From NCBI GenBank assembly GCA_947311825.1, contig CAMZLY010000099.1, forward strand, positions 1 to 35,187: 35,187 nt of DNA, read 5' to 3'. Positions 8,116 to 17,204 of the stretch are shown one piece after another. Position numbers and translations under genes: made by a program. Source of the stretch: an uncultured bacterium. Its GTDB lineage: Bacteria; Verrucomicrobiota; Kiritimatiellia; UBA8416; CAMZLY01. The notes under the pieces are model-generated. The model was given only the letters and a program-made list of their open reading frames with translations. It ran no database searches and was not told the DNA's origin. Position 1 is the stretch's first letter, and each line of letters opens with the position of its first letter.

Positions 8116-9252
8116 ATGAGAAAAGTAGCAAAGTTGTCAATTGTAGTTTTTGTATTATGTGGAATGGTAGCTCAATTCTCGCTAGCAAGCGAATTGTATG
8201 ATGTTATCAAAAATAAGGACACAAAAACATTTAAGCAGATGCTGAATGATAATTCTGGAAAAATACTAACCACTAAAGTAAAGGGTGGGTCTACCCCGCT
8301 ACATTGGGCGGCGGCATTTAATAGTATTGATATTGCCAAATTATTATTAAAATACGGTGCTGATGTTCAAGCTCGTACAGATAACGGTTCTACACCACTA
8401 CATTGGGCCGCTAATAAAAACAATACTATAATGATTAAACTACTACTAAAAAATGGAGCAAAAGTTAATGAAAAGTCTGATAAAGGTTATACGCCATTAC
8501 ATTGGGCAGCCATTGGCAACGCCGCTGGTGCAACAAAATTTCTTATCAGTAAAGGTGCAAATGTAAACTTAAGTTCTAATGATAAAATAACTCCATTACA
8601 TTGGGCGGCAAAAAGTGATGCAAAAGAAGTCGTTGCTGTATTAATCGCAGATGGTGCTGATGTAGCGGCAAAAAATAACGAAGGTTATACTCCGCTCTAT
8701 TGGGCAAAAGATCCCGCAATAAAAACGATGATAGAAAAAACTCTATCTAAACAAAACAATACACAACGTAATAAAGTATCAAATAAAGAGACTGCCGTAT
8801 TAAGCAAAGATAATTCTGCCCCTGAACTTTATACAGAAACTGGTGATGACTACAGCTATGCAGGTGGAGAATCAAAAGGGAAATATAACGGTCGAGGTTC
8901 ATTGCTTTTTAACAATGGTGAGAAATATCAAGGAGAATGGAAACTCGATAAGAAAAACGGTTTAGGCATATATACATTTGCAGATGGAGAAAAGTATAGT
9001 GGTCACTGGATTAACGGAAAAATGAGTGGTGAAGGAACTTACACATTCAGTAATGGTTGCAGACTCAAAGGCATCTGGAAAGATAACAACCTCATTGAAG
9101 GTACAGGTAATTATATTTTTGAAGATGGTGATAGTTATAATGGTCAGTGGAAGAATAACATGATGAACGGTATTGGCACTTATAAAACAGCTGACGGTAA
9201 AATAATAAAGGGCAATTGGAAAAACAATAAATTTGTAGGAACCATAAAATGA
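8116..9252 (+). CDS. Secreted ankyrin-repeat and MORN-repeat protein
   Basis: The 378-aa protein starts with a Sec signal peptide (hydrophobic core about 7-21, likely cut near SLA-S at 24-25). It then has about five ankyrin repeats (about 55-205) with the phrase TPLHWAA repeated almost unchanged, and a polar linker (about 205-240). It ends in about six MORN repeats (about 245-375: YQGEW, YSGHW, LKGIW, YNGQW, IKGNW, spaced by G-x-G-x-Y-x-F). Both repeat types bind proteins or lipids and neither is catalytic. The protein is probably periplasmic or cell-surface and acts as a scaffold. No function can be assigned. Its stop overlaps the leuS ATG by 4 bases, so leuS may be translationally coupled to it, which is an odd pairing. 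No lipobox Cys is seen at the signal cleavage site. Confidence 0.85.
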   Translation: MRKVAKLSIVVFVLCGMVAQFSLASELYDVIKNKDTKTFKQMLNDNSGKILTTKVKGGSTPLHWAAAFNSIDIAKLLLKYGADVQARTDNGSTPLHWAANKNNTIMIKLLLKNGAKVNEKSDKGYTPLHWAAIGNAAGATKFLISKGANVNLSSNDKITPLHWAAKSDAKEVVAVLIADGADVAAKNNEGYTPLYWAKDPAIKTMIEKTLSKQNNTQRNKVSNKETAVLSKDNSAPELYTETGDDYSYAGGESKGKYNGRGSLLFNNGEKYQGEWKLDKKNGLGIYTFADGEKYSGHWINGKMSGEGTYTFSNGCRLKGIWKDNNLIEGTGNYIFEDGDSYNGQWKNNMMNGIGTYKTADGKIIKGNWKNNKFVGTIK

Positions 9253-11777
9253 ACGAACAGTATCCATTTACAGAAATAGAAGCACGTTGGCAGAACTATT
9301 GGCGTGATGAAAAACTTTTTATTACGGATTTATCAAAGACAGAAGATAAATACTATTGCCTAATGATGTTCCCCTATCCCTCCGCAGCCTTACATGTTGG
9401 GCATGGACGCAACTATATTATTGGCGACTCTGTTGCACGTTACAAGAAAATGCACGGTTTAAATGTTCTTACGCCTATGGGATGGGACGCATTCGGACTT
9501 CCGGCAGAGAATGCCGCCATTAAGTCTGGTATTCCACCACGCAAGAGCACGTTAAGTAATATTGAAACCATGAAAAATCAACTCGATTCCTGGGGCGTCT
9601 GTTTCGACTGGGATAAGGAAGTCGCATCATGTATGCCGAACTATTATAAATGGACACAATGGCTATTCTTAAAATTCTATGAAGCTGGGCTTGCATACAA
9701 AGCAATGTCAGAAGTAAACTGGTGCTCGTCATGTGCAACCGTCCTCGCCAACGAACAAGTTGTTGACGGCAATTGTGAACGTTGCAGTACGGAAGTTATC
9801 CAGCAAGCTCGTGAACAGTGGTTCTTTAAAATTTCAGATTATTCGCAACGACTTCTAGATGATTTAGTTAAACTGGACGGCTGGCCGGAACGTGTAAAAA
9901 CTATGCAGAAAAACTGGATAGGCAGGAGTGAAGGAACCAGAGTTGATTTTGATCTCGTTGCCCGTGAAGACGGAACCAATGATAGTGAATCAATAGTATC
10001 CTGTTTTACTACACGTGTAGATACTATCTTTGGTTGCACCTATATGGTACTGGCACCTGAATATCCGGCGCTTAAAGAGATGGTAAAAGGATTACCGCAA
10101 GAACAAGCAATTAATGATTTTATTGTAACCGCCGCTAATGAAACAAAAATAGATCGTGTAGCAGAAGGAAAAGAAAAGAACGGTGTATTTACCGGACGCT
10201 ATGTTATCAACCCATATACCGGTGAAAAAATTCCCCTTTGGATTAGTGACTATGTTCTTATGGAATATGGAACAGGTGCAGTTATGGCGGTACCGGCACA
10301 TGATACGCGAGACTGGGCTTTTGCAAAGAAATATGATTTACCAATAAAAATATCTATTGATAACCCTAAGAAACCTTTGTCTGTAGAAGAAATGAAAGAA
10401 GCTTATACAGAAGATGGGGTAACCGTTAATTCGGGACAATTCTCAGGAATACCTAATCGTAATGCTATAAAAGTTATGACAGAGTTTGCAGAAAAAGAAA
10501 GTTTTGGTAAGAATATGGTTCATTACCGGTTACGCGACTGGCTGATAAGCCGTCAACGCTACTGGGGTGCACCGATTCCGGTTATTCACTGCCCAGACTG
10601 TGGCTCCATTCCTGTGCCGGAATCTGATTTGCCTGTTCTATTGCCCGACAATGTAGAGTTTACACCTACAGGCGAATCGCCACTGGCAGTATGTGATGAT
10701 TTTATGAATGTTAAATGCCCAAAATGTGGTAACGATGCTAAGAGAGAAAGTGACACAATGGACACATTCGTTGATTCCAGCTGGTACTTTCTACGCTATC
10801 TTTCTGCTAATGATGATACCAAGCCATTTGATAAAGAAATAGCCGGTAACTGGATGCCGGTAGATCAATATATTGGCGGCGTTGAACATGCAATCCTTCA
10901 TTTAATGTATGCACGCTTTTTTACGAAAGTTTTATATGACCTGGAATTAATAAATTTTGATGAGCCATTTGCACATCTCTTTACACAAGGTATGATTTGT
11001 AAGCGTAGTTCAGAAGATGGACAGCTTTATAAAATGTCAAAGTCAAAAGGAAACGTAGTCAGTCCGGACAAATTAATTGCCGAACATGGTGCAGATACAG
11101 TCAGACTTTACACCCTATTTATCGGACCGCCGGAAAAAGATGCCGAATGGAGCGATGCAGGAATTGAAGGTGCAGTAAGATTCTTAAAACGTCTATGGCG
11201 ACGTGTGTATGAGAATCAAGGCATTCTAAAAGATGCAGAGAAAATAAAATGCTCATTAGAAGAAATGTCCGGCAACGAGCGCGACCTTTTCCGCAAGATG
11301 CACGAAACTATTGAACACGTAACCCACGCCATGGATGGAGCATTCCATTTTAATGCAGCTATCGCTCAGATAATGGAACTTGCAAATGCCATTGATGCGG
11401 CAAAGATAAATTCTAATAGCACCGATCAACAAAAAGCTGTATATCGCAAAGCGATAGAAACCGTCGTTTTATTAGTGTCACCATTCACACCACATATAGC
11501 AGAAGAGCTATGGAGTATACTCGGATATGAGCCTAGTATTTTGAATGCATCTTGGCCAACAGTAAATAAAGATGCGCTTGTGCGTGATGAAATAGAATAT
11601 GTAATCCAGGTAAATGGCAAAGTCAAATGTCGCATAATGATGTCGGCAGATAGTGATCGTGAAACGGCAGAAAAAGTTGCACTAGAAAATGAGACCATAA
11701 AGAAAAATACAGAAAATAAAACTGTCCGAAAAGTAATTGTTGTACCAGGGCGGTTAGTAAACATTGTTGTAAGCTAA
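9249..11777 (+). CDS. leuS: Leucyl-tRNA synthetase
   Basis: The 842-aa class I synthetase charges tRNA-Leu with leucine. It shows the HIGH-type motif PYPSAALHVGHGRN near residue 40, Cys pairs CSSC and CERC (about 159-180), and the CP1 editing domain with the hallmark AVPAHDTRDWAFA near residue 346. A second pair of Cys knuckles lies in the leucine-specific region, and the KMSKS loop is at 595-599. Length is normal for bacterial LeuRS (E. coli 860). The ATG overlaps the stop of the ankyrin-MORN gene (ATGA). There is no Shine-Dalgarno of note, which fits coupling to the upstream gene. A 44-aa membrane ORF follows 12 bases downstream. Confidence 0.97.
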   Translation: MNEQYPFTEIEARWQNYWRDEKLFITDLSKTEDKYYCLMMFPYPSAALHVGHGRNYIIGDSVARYKKMHGLNVLTPMGWDAFGLPAENAAIKSGIPPRKSTLSNIETMKNQLDSWGVCFDWDKEVASCMPNYYKWTQWLFLKFYEAGLAYKAMSEVNWCSSCATVLANEQVVDGNCERCSTEVIQQAREQWFFKISDYSQRLLDDLVKLDGWPERVKTMQKNWIGRSEGTRVDFDLVAREDGTNDSESIVSCFTTRVDTIFGCTYMVLAPEYPALKEMVKGLPQEQAINDFIVTAANETKIDRVAEGKEKNGVFTGRYVINPYTGEKIPLWISDYVLMEYGTGAVMAVPAHDTRDWAFAKKYDLPIKISIDNPKKPLSVEEMKEAYTEDGVTVNSGQFSGIPNRNAIKVMTEFAEKESFGKNMVHYRLRDWLISRQRYWGAPIPVIHCPDCGSIPVPESDLPVLLPDNVEFTPTGESPLAVCDDFMNVKCPKCGNDAKRESDTMDTFVDSSWYFLRYLSANDDTKPFDKEIAGNWMPVDQYIGGVEHAILHLMYARFFTKVLYDLELINFDEPFAHLFTQGMICKRSSEDGQLYKMSKSKGNVVSPDKLIAEHGADTVRLYTLFIGPPEKDAEWSDAGIEGAVRFLKRLWRRVYENQGILKDAEKIKCSLEEMSGNERDLFRKMHETIEHVTHAMDGAFHFNAAIAQIMELANAIDAAKINSNSTDQQKAVYRKAIETVVLLVSPFTPHIAEELWSILGYEPSILNASWPTVNKDALVRDEIEYVIQVNGKVKCRIMMSADSDRETAEKVALENETIKKNTENKTVRKVIVVPGRLVNIVVS

Positions 11778-11789
11778 AATGGAATTATT

Positions 11790-11924
11790 TTGAGTGCGTT
11801 ACTTTCAAATATCAAAACACATTGGTCGAAGCTAACTATCAATGAACAAAAGATAATTATTGGTATATCTATCTTAATTTTTATTGGTGTTATTGTACGA
11901 TGGTGGCATTATATATATTTGTGA
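11790..11924 (+). CDS. Small single-pass membrane protein (hypothetical)
   Basis: A 44-codon frame starts at TTG 11790, 12 bases after the leuS stop, and ends at TGA 11922-11924. It reads as a short polar stretch (NIKTHWSKLTINEQK), a hydrophobic helix of about 17 residues (IIIGISILIFIGVIV) and a basic-aromatic end (RWWHYIYL). That layout is typical of a real small membrane protein. The position suggests co-transcription with leuS. Weak points are the TTG start and the absence of a clear ribosome-binding site. The function is unknown. Confidence 0.5.
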   Translation: MSALLSNIKTHWSKLTINEQKIIIGISILIFIGVIVRWWHYIYL

Positions 11925-11952
11925 GGTATTTGAATATTTCCTGGAAATAATA

Positions 11953-12825
11953 CTATGCAGGAAAAATTGGTGTAACACCATGTTGCCTAAATTGACGTGG
12001 TGTAATCTTTATGATACGTAAAAAAGTTCTGCTAAAATGTGACGGTTGCTCAAACCCCAACTCCTGACTTATCTCTTTGCTACTCATATTTGTATCTTTA
12101 AGAAAATAACAGGCACGTAAAATCTTCTCCCTCAAAATATACTGATAAAGCGTGATTCCCGCTTCGCGACTAAATACCCGAGATAAATGCTCACGCGAAA
12201 TATTTAATGCTCTGGCCACTTCACCTGCATTCAAATTATTAAGTAAATACTGTTGAATATGATTCTTTGCCGCCCGCACAAGCTCTACCTCTTGTTTTTC
12301 GTCACTGTTTTCAGCCTCACTAATCTGTAATAATAAATTAAAGAAACGAGATGCAATACTTGCAGACTCAGAAAATGCCATACGATATTCATTCCGTCTA
12401 TTTAATTTCATCATTCTAGTTAACACGGGGGCGTCAATAGAAATAGAAAAGATAGGACCATTACGCAAAGTTAATTCTTTTACTGTATCAGCAAGTGGAT
12501 CTCCGATAAAATTAAAATATATAAAATGCCACGGTTTTGTCGCTTCTGAGGGAAAATAATAACTAGTTTCCGGATTGGAAATCTCACAAATAAAACCTTT
12601 TCCTGCATCTACTGAATAAATACCATCGGCATTCTCAAAAACACCCTCACCACTAATCGTATACTGAAAAACAATACTTGATTCATTTTGACGATATTTT
12701 CCTTTAAGATTATACGAAGGTGAATTTCTAACTTCCTCGCCACAACATATAATATGTGGCACCGATAGAATTGGTCTCGACACCTCAAATCTTACGCTCC
12801 TCATTTCACTATTTTTCATCTGCAT
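11953..12825 (-). CDS. AraC-family transcriptional regulator
   Basis: The 290-aa protein has an N-terminal cupin-like sugar-binding and dimerisation domain (about 20-170) and a C-terminal AraC/XylS DNA-binding domain (about 190-285). The latter has two helix-turn-helix units: NAGEVARALNISREHLSRVF and SSKEISQELGFEQPSHFSRTF, followed by the family ending ITPRQFRQH. It is divergent from the MelA-type alpha-galactosidase gene, with 196 bp between start codons, so it most likely senses an alpha-galactoside or related sugar and controls that gene and possibly itself. A start at the ATG of MKNSEM, two codons later, is equally possible. The effector is inferred only from context. Confidence 0.87.
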   Translation of the reverse strand: MQMKNSEMRSVRFEVSRPILSVPHIICCGEEVRNSPSYNLKGKYRQNESSIVFQYTISGEGVFENADGIYSVDAGKGFICEISNPETSYYFPSEATKPWHFIYFNFIGDPLADTVKELTLRNGPIFSISIDAPVLTRMMKLNRRNEYRMAFSESASIASRFFNLLLQISEAENSDEKQEVELVRAAKNHIQQYLLNNLNAGEVARALNISREHLSRVFSREAGITLYQYILREKILRACYFLKDTNMSSKEISQELGFEQPSHFSRTFLRIIKITPRQFRQHGVTPIFPA

Positions 12826-12841
12826 AACATATCACATATTG

Positions 12842-12853
12842 GATATATATATC
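12842..12853. promoter_or_regulatory. AT palindrome in the araC-melA divergent region
   Basis: GATATATATATC is a perfect 12-bp palindrome 16 bases upstream of the AraC-type gene's ATG, flanked by ATTG and AATA. It could be an operator or simply part of an AT-rich promoter. AraC proteins usually bind direct repeats, which argues against it being their site. Confidence 0.25.
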
Positions 12854-12936
12854 AATAATTATTTATTGTGCCCTGTAGTTATCTAATATATTCTGCATAT
12901 ATTCTAATAAAGAAAAAACACAAATCGAACTTAACT

Positions 12937-13001
12937 GAGGAACTTGCAAAACTATTTATCTGCCTGATTGCGAAGCTTTCGGTATGATCTGCGGGCACCT
13001 C
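12937..13001 (+). repeat. GAGGTGC hairpin repeat with long spacer
   Basis: Left arm GAGGAACTTGC (12937-12947) is followed by AAAACTAT as in other copies. Right arm GCGGGCACCTC is at 12991-13001. The 43-base spacer contains GCGAAGCTTTCGG, which can form its own small hairpin. The element ends 20 bases before the melA ATG and abuts its AAAAAGGAA ribosome-binding site, so it lies in the 5' leader and could affect translation. Confidence 0.6.
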
Positions 13002-13021
13002 AACTAAAAAGGAAATATATT

Positions 13022-14392
13022 ATGTCAAAGATTACGTTTATGGGGGCCGGTAGTTCTGTTTTTGCTAAAAGTGTTTTGGGAGATACTATGCTGACACCCG
13101 CATTAAGAGATTCTGAAATATGTTTATACGATATTGATGCCAAACGTCTGCGCGAATCAAAAGCGATGCTAGAAGTCTTAAATAAGAATATAAATAAAGG
13201 GCGAGCAAAAATTACTGCGAAATGCGGAATCAAAAATCGTCCGACGGCATTAAAAGGTGCAAACTATGTTGTTAATGCCATTCAAGTCGGTGGCTACGAG
13301 CCAAGCACGGTAATTGATTTTGAAATACCCAAGAAATATGGGCTACAACAAACAATTGGTGACACTTTAGGTATTGGCGGAATCTTTCGTACCCTCCGAA
13401 CTGCACCGGTTATGCTCGATTTTGCAAAAGATATTGAAAAAGTATGCCCTGATGCCTGGTTTCTGACCTATACAAACCCAATGGCAATGTTAACCGGTGT
13501 AATGTTACGTGCAACAAACGTAAAGACCGTAGGTCTTTGTCATTCAGTTCAAGTTGTTGCTGATAATTTACTCGCAAGCTTTCCTGCAATTAAAAAGAAA
13601 TACAAAAAGATTCGTACAAAGGTTGCTGGAATCAATCACATGGCATGGTTACTGGAAATTACCGGCGACGGCAAAGATATATATCCTGAAATTAAAGCCG
13701 CTGCAAAAAAACTTGTAGCCAGCGAACGTAAGAAACCTGCAACTCTAATTATAGGAAATAACAAAGATACCAATAAAAATGAGGATCTTGTCCGATTGGA
13801 TCTTATGCTCAAATTTGGATACTATATCACAGAGTCTTCTGAGCATAATGCAGAATATCATCCATACTTTATGAAAAAGAATTATCCTGAATTAATTGAA
13901 CAATACAATATCCCTATAGATGAATATCCACGTCGCTGCATTGAAGCATTAAAGAATTGGAATGGTGAAAGCAAAGCTATCATTGGTAATCCAAAGTTAA
14001 AACATAAGCGTTCTATGGAATATGCCTCACTCATAATGGAAGCAATAGAAACAGATAAACCAACCAAAATTGGCGGTAACGTTCTGAATACTGGGCTTAT
14101 TCCCAATCTACCGGCAGAGGCTGTTGTTGAAGTACCATGCCTTATAGATACAAATGGGATACAAGGCACTTATGTGGGAAATCTACCGGAACAATGTGCC
14201 GCACTTAATCGCACCAATATCAACACACAATTATTGACTATTGAGGCCATATTGACCCAAAAGAAAGATGCCATATATCAAGCAGCACTGCTTGACCCAC
14301 ATACAGCATCAGAGCTATCAATGGATGAAATCGTAAAAATGTGTAATGAGATGATAAAAGCACACGGCTCATTTCTTCCGCGATACCGATAG
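13022..14392 (+). CDS. melA: GH4 alpha-galactosidase (MelA type)
   Basis: The 456-aa family 4 glycosidase uses NAD+ and a divalent metal to cleave alpha-galactosides such as melibiose by a redox-elimination mechanism. The Rossmann start KITFMGAGSSVFAK (3-16), the AIQVGGYEP loop (86-94) and IGDTLGIGGIFR (112-123) are present. The metal site is Cys173-His174 in VGLCHSVQ plus His206 in AGINHMA. The remembered E. coli MelA matches along the full length, including TESSEH, DEYPRRC, DANGIQ-like DTNGIQ and MDPHTA-like LDPHTA. The frame is open from 12968, but the ATG at 13022 follows AAGGAAATATATT and begins right at the fold. It is divergent from an AraC regulator. No sugar transporter is adjacent, so uptake must be encoded elsewhere. 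Confidence 0.9.
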   Translation: MSKITFMGAGSSVFAKSVLGDTMLTPALRDSEICLYDIDAKRLRESKAMLEVLNKNINKGRAKITAKCGIKNRPTALKGANYVVNAIQVGGYEPSTVIDFEIPKKYGLQQTIGDTLGIGGIFRTLRTAPVMLDFAKDIEKVCPDAWFLTYTNPMAMLTGVMLRATNVKTVGLCHSVQVVADNLLASFPAIKKKYKKIRTKVAGINHMAWLLEITGDGKDIYPEIKAAAKKLVASERKKPATLIIGNNKDTNKNEDLVRLDLMLKFGYYITESSEHNAEYHPYFMKKNYPELIEQYNIPIDEYPRRCIEALKNWNGESKAIIGNPKLKHKRSMEYASLIMEAIETDKPTKIGGNVLNTGLIPNLPAEAVVEVPCLIDTNGIQGTYVGNLPEQCAALNRTNINTQLLTIEAILTQKKDAIYQAALLDPHTASELSMDEIVKMCNEMIKAHGSFLPRYR

Positions 14393-14402
14393 GCACTTAA
14401 CC

Positions 14403-14508
14403 CCGTAAAACAGTCCTCTGGGCTATTGTTTCACAGGGCAAAGTCCCGTTGGGGACTAACAGGCTAGATTTTTACGGAAAAGTAAAACAGTCCTACGGAC
14501 TGTTTTAC
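14403..14508. repeat. Palindromic element with a 12-bp hairpin after melA
   Basis: GTAAAACAGTCCT occurs twice in direct order (14405-14417 and 14482-14494). CCGTAAAA (14403-14410) pairs with TTTTACGG (14470-14477) as an outer stem. The second GTAAAACAGTCC (14482-14493) and GGACTGTTTTAC (14497-14508) form a perfect 12-bp hairpin with a 3-base loop, followed by CTTTT. The last hairpin could terminate melA transcription. The whole block looks like a repeat element 10 bases after the melA stop. Confidence 0.6.
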
Positions 14509-14549
14509 CTTTTACTTTTCAAGATAATTGGTGCATAATCATATACACC

Positions 14550-15077
14550 ATGGAAAAGAAAAAACTATTATTACATGTGTGTTGCGGACCGTGTGCCACG
14601 CATCCTATAAAGATGTTACGTGATGAATATGATATTACTTTATTTTTTGCTAATTCCAATATTTCTCCTGAAGCTGAATATAAAAAGCGGCTATCTGAAG
14701 CAGAGAAGCTGGCGACTATCTGCGAGGTTCCGTTAAAAGAAGAAACCTATAACCATAATGAATGGTTGCTATGGATTGCCGGACTTGAAAAGGAACCGGA
14801 AGGTGGTGAACGCTGTAAGAAATGTTTTGAATATAATCTTGGTATATCTGCAAAATATGCGGTAAACAACAATTTTGATCTGTTTACAACCACTCTAACA
14901 GTAAGTCCACACAAGAGTTCTAAAATTATTTTTGAGATTGGAGAAAAAGTAGGGCCGTTTTTGGCAGTTGACTTAAAAAAGAAAAATGGCTACAGAAAAG
15001 GTGTGGAATTAAGCAAAATATATGGTCTTTATCGCCAGAATTATTGCGGTTGTGAGTTTAGTTTGGCGGAAAAGTGA
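14550..15077 (+). CDS. queH: Epoxyqueuosine reductase QueH
   Basis: The 175-aa protein of the DUF208 family performs the last step of queuosine synthesis, reducing epoxyqueuosine in tRNA. It is the cobalamin-independent alternative to QueG. The signature is complete: Cys11-Cys12-x2-Cys15 in HVCCGPC, the ERCKKCF motif near residue 87, and YCGCEFS near the C-terminus, which together bind Fe-S and Fe. KLLLHVCCGPCATHP at the N-terminus fixes the start. The stop overlaps the GTG of the radical SAM gene by 4 bases, so the two form an operon. There is no strong Shine-Dalgarno; the hairpin ending at 14508 lies just upstream. Confidence 0.93.
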   Translation: MEKKKLLLHVCCGPCATHPIKMLRDEYDITLFFANSNISPEAEYKKRLSEAEKLATICEVPLKEETYNHNEWLLWIAGLEKEPEGGERCKKCFEYNLGISAKYAVNNNFDLFTTTLTVSPHKSSKIIFEIGEKVGPFLAVDLKKKNGYRKGVELSKIYGLYRQNYCGCEFSLAEK

Positions 15078-16057
15078 GAAATAAGATAGATACTATGAAC
15101 GCACAACATCCAAAGAAAAAGAATAGGAAAAAGAAACCTACAAGGGTGGACTGCCCATATTATAAACATAAGAATTATATGATTGACCGATATGGTGTTC
15201 CTATGTTCCGAGTGCCTATTGATTTGGGGTTTGGGTGTCCGCATCGTAATAGTGATGGTAGCGGCGGATGCACTTTTTGTTATGAAGATGGCGGTAGGGC
15301 TGAACAGACCTTAATTGCCAACAGTATTGAAGAGCAAATCAGTGGCGGTATTGCTTTTGCAAGGTCACGTTATAGTGCAACTAAATTTATGGCATATATT
15401 CAAGCCTTTACTGGAACATTTGCATCAGCTTCTGAACAGAAAACAATCTATAATAAGCTTTTACAACAATATCCATTTGATGCTGTCAGTATTGGTACTC
15501 GCCCTGACTGCTTGCCACCATCAACTTTAGAGTTCTTGCAAGAGTTATCGAAAAGATTGGAAGTATGGGTTGAACTTGGTGTTCAGACAACACATGACCA
15601 GGCATTAAAAAGGATTAATCGCGGTCATGATTGGGAATCAAGCAAACGTGCAATAATAAAGCTACATAATATGGGTATTATGGTTACCGTACATTTGATG
15701 GTTGGATTACCGGGTGAAACTATAGAGGACAATATTAAAACCGCTGAAAGAATTGCAGAACTGCCGATTAATGGTGTAAAAATACATAATTTACACATAA
15801 TGCACGGCACAGAGCTGGAACGTGAATATAGAGAAAAACCATTTATTGTTTATGCAGAGGATGAATATGCAGAAATATTAATTGATATGCTACGTAGACT
15901 TCCGCCAGATGTGGCAATTATGCGTATTAATACCGACACTCCGGCAGATAGGCTAATCGCCCCACTCTGGCAGATGTCTAAACCGGCATTTATAAACTAT
16001 GTTATAAATAGTATGAATAAGAGAAACATTCAACAAGGCGACCTTTTTAAGGGGTAA
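15074..16057 (+). CDS. TIGR01212 / YhcC-type radical SAM protein
   Basis: The 327-aa radical SAM protein is of the TIGR01212 (YhcC) family, whose exact substrate is unsettled; sequence-related members modify tRNA or act on small molecules. It has a basic N-terminal leader (10-24), the cluster motif GFGCPHRNSDGSGG then CTFC (three Cys for the 4Fe-4S cluster), VELGVQTTHDQALKRINRGH, and VHLMVGLPGET typical of the TIM barrel. The GTG at 15074 overlaps the queH stop (GTGA), with GGCGGA a few bases upstream. An ATG at 15095 is the alternative start. The overlap with queH suggests a related tRNA-modification context, which is an inference. Confidence 0.88.
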   Translation: MRNKIDTMNAQHPKKKNRKKKPTRVDCPYYKHKNYMIDRYGVPMFRVPIDLGFGCPHRNSDGSGGCTFCYEDGGRAEQTLIANSIEEQISGGIAFARSRYSATKFMAYIQAFTGTFASASEQKTIYNKLLQQYPFDAVSIGTRPDCLPPSTLEFLQELSKRLEVWVELGVQTTHDQALKRINRGHDWESSKRAIIKLHNMGIMVTVHLMVGLPGETIEDNIKTAERIAELPINGVKIHNLHIMHGTELEREYREKPFIVYAEDEYAEILIDMLRRLPPDVAIMRINTDTPADRLIAPLWQMSKPAFINYVINSMNKRNIQQGDLFKG

Positions 16058-16171
16058 AGAGAAAAAAAGAAAATACAAAATAATATGTTGGTTATATTAC
16101 AATATACGGTCTATACTGCCGGTTAATTTTATTTCTATCTATAAATCTAGATATTAAAGGTTTTATATTTA

Positions 16172-17164
16172 ATGAATCAAGAATCCACTAATCAGCAATC
16201 TATACATAGTTGCATTGAGGCGATAAACGCCGCTGAAAGAATTATTATTACCGCTCACCCCAAACCAGATGGTGATGCTCTTGGATCTTCACTATCCTTG
16301 AAGTATGCACTGGAAAAAATTGGCAAGCAGGTGGCAGTTGCGGGGCTTGAACCAGTTCCTAATCGTTATAAAAGCTTTATTAAAGCAGGTGATATAAGTT
16401 CTATTAATAAGGCACTAGCAATTAATCCTGAATTGATTATCGCCTTAGATGCAGGTTCCGTAGAGCGTATTCCTAAAGAACTGAGTGAACTAAAAGGTTC
16501 TGTAAAAATTATAAATATAGACCATCATATCAGTAACAAGGGATTTGGTGATATAAATCTACTTGATTTTGAGGCCTGCTCAACTGGAGAAATTATTTAT
16601 CATCTTCTTATTGCTGGCAACTACAAACTAGACCAAGATATTGCAAGCTTAATATGGATAGCAATATTAACGGATACCGGCAGATTTGCTTATTCCAACA
16701 CAACATCTCGTGCTATGAAGGTTGCGGCAGAGCTTTTGAATTACAACATTGATACAGAGGATATTGCAAAAAAGATTTATCAGCAACTTACTAGAGCCGA
16801 ACTAAATATTCGTAAAACGGCGATTCATAACTTACAATTTGTGCATAACGATAGAATTGCGTTTGTAAGTTTATCGACAGCTGAATTTGATGAAGCAGGC
16901 TGTACAACTGCTGAAACTGAAGATATTATTGAAATTCCTCGCTGTATAGAGGGTGTTGATGTTGCAATACTATTTTATGAGGATAAAGAAAAGCCTGGAA
17001 GAATAAACGTCAGTATGCGCTCTAGTGGAGCTTGTGATGTTTCTGAATTGTGTAGCACATTAGGCGGTGGCGGGCATACAAAAGCTGCCGGATGTAGAAT
17101 AAAAGCAAGTATGCAAGATGCACAAGAAACAGCTCTACAGGCGGTAATCTCAAGATTAACATGA
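16172..17164 (+). CDS. nrnA: DHH-family phosphoesterase NrnA (oligoribonuclease / pAp phosphatase)
   Basis: The 330-aa cytosolic DHH/DHHA1 protein degrades nanoRNAs and in many bacteria dephosphorylates pAp. Motifs in order: His29 and Asp33/Asp35 in TAHPKPDGDALGS, Asp93 in IALDAGS, the name motif IDHH (116-119), TDTGRFAYSNT, and the DHHA1 substrate motif LGGGGHTKAAGC near residue 298. Length is typical for NrnA. It precedes the SpoIIE phosphatase gene by 40 bp and may share its transcript. Confidence 0.9.
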   Translation: MNQESTNQQSIHSCIEAINAAERIIITAHPKPDGDALGSSLSLKYALEKIGKQVAVAGLEPVPNRYKSFIKAGDISSINKALAINPELIIALDAGSVERIPKELSELKGSVKIINIDHHISNKGFGDINLLDFEACSTGEIIYHLLIAGNYKLDQDIASLIWIAILTDTGRFAYSNTTSRAMKVAAELLNYNIDTEDIAKKIYQQLTRAELNIRKTAIHNLQFVHNDRIAFVSLSTAEFDEAGCTTAETEDIIEIPRCIEGVDVAILFYEDKEKPGRINVSMRSSGACDVSELCSTLGGGGHTKAAGCRIKASMQDAQETALQAVISRLT

Positions 17165-17204
17165 TATTGATAATGATAACATTTAATGACAAAGGGATAT
17201 CAAA

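Noticed and set aside
11426-11764. 112-codon open frame antisense to the leuS 3' end
   Set aside because: leuS is intact and conserved there; the antisense frame has no recognisable domain or ribosome-binding site.
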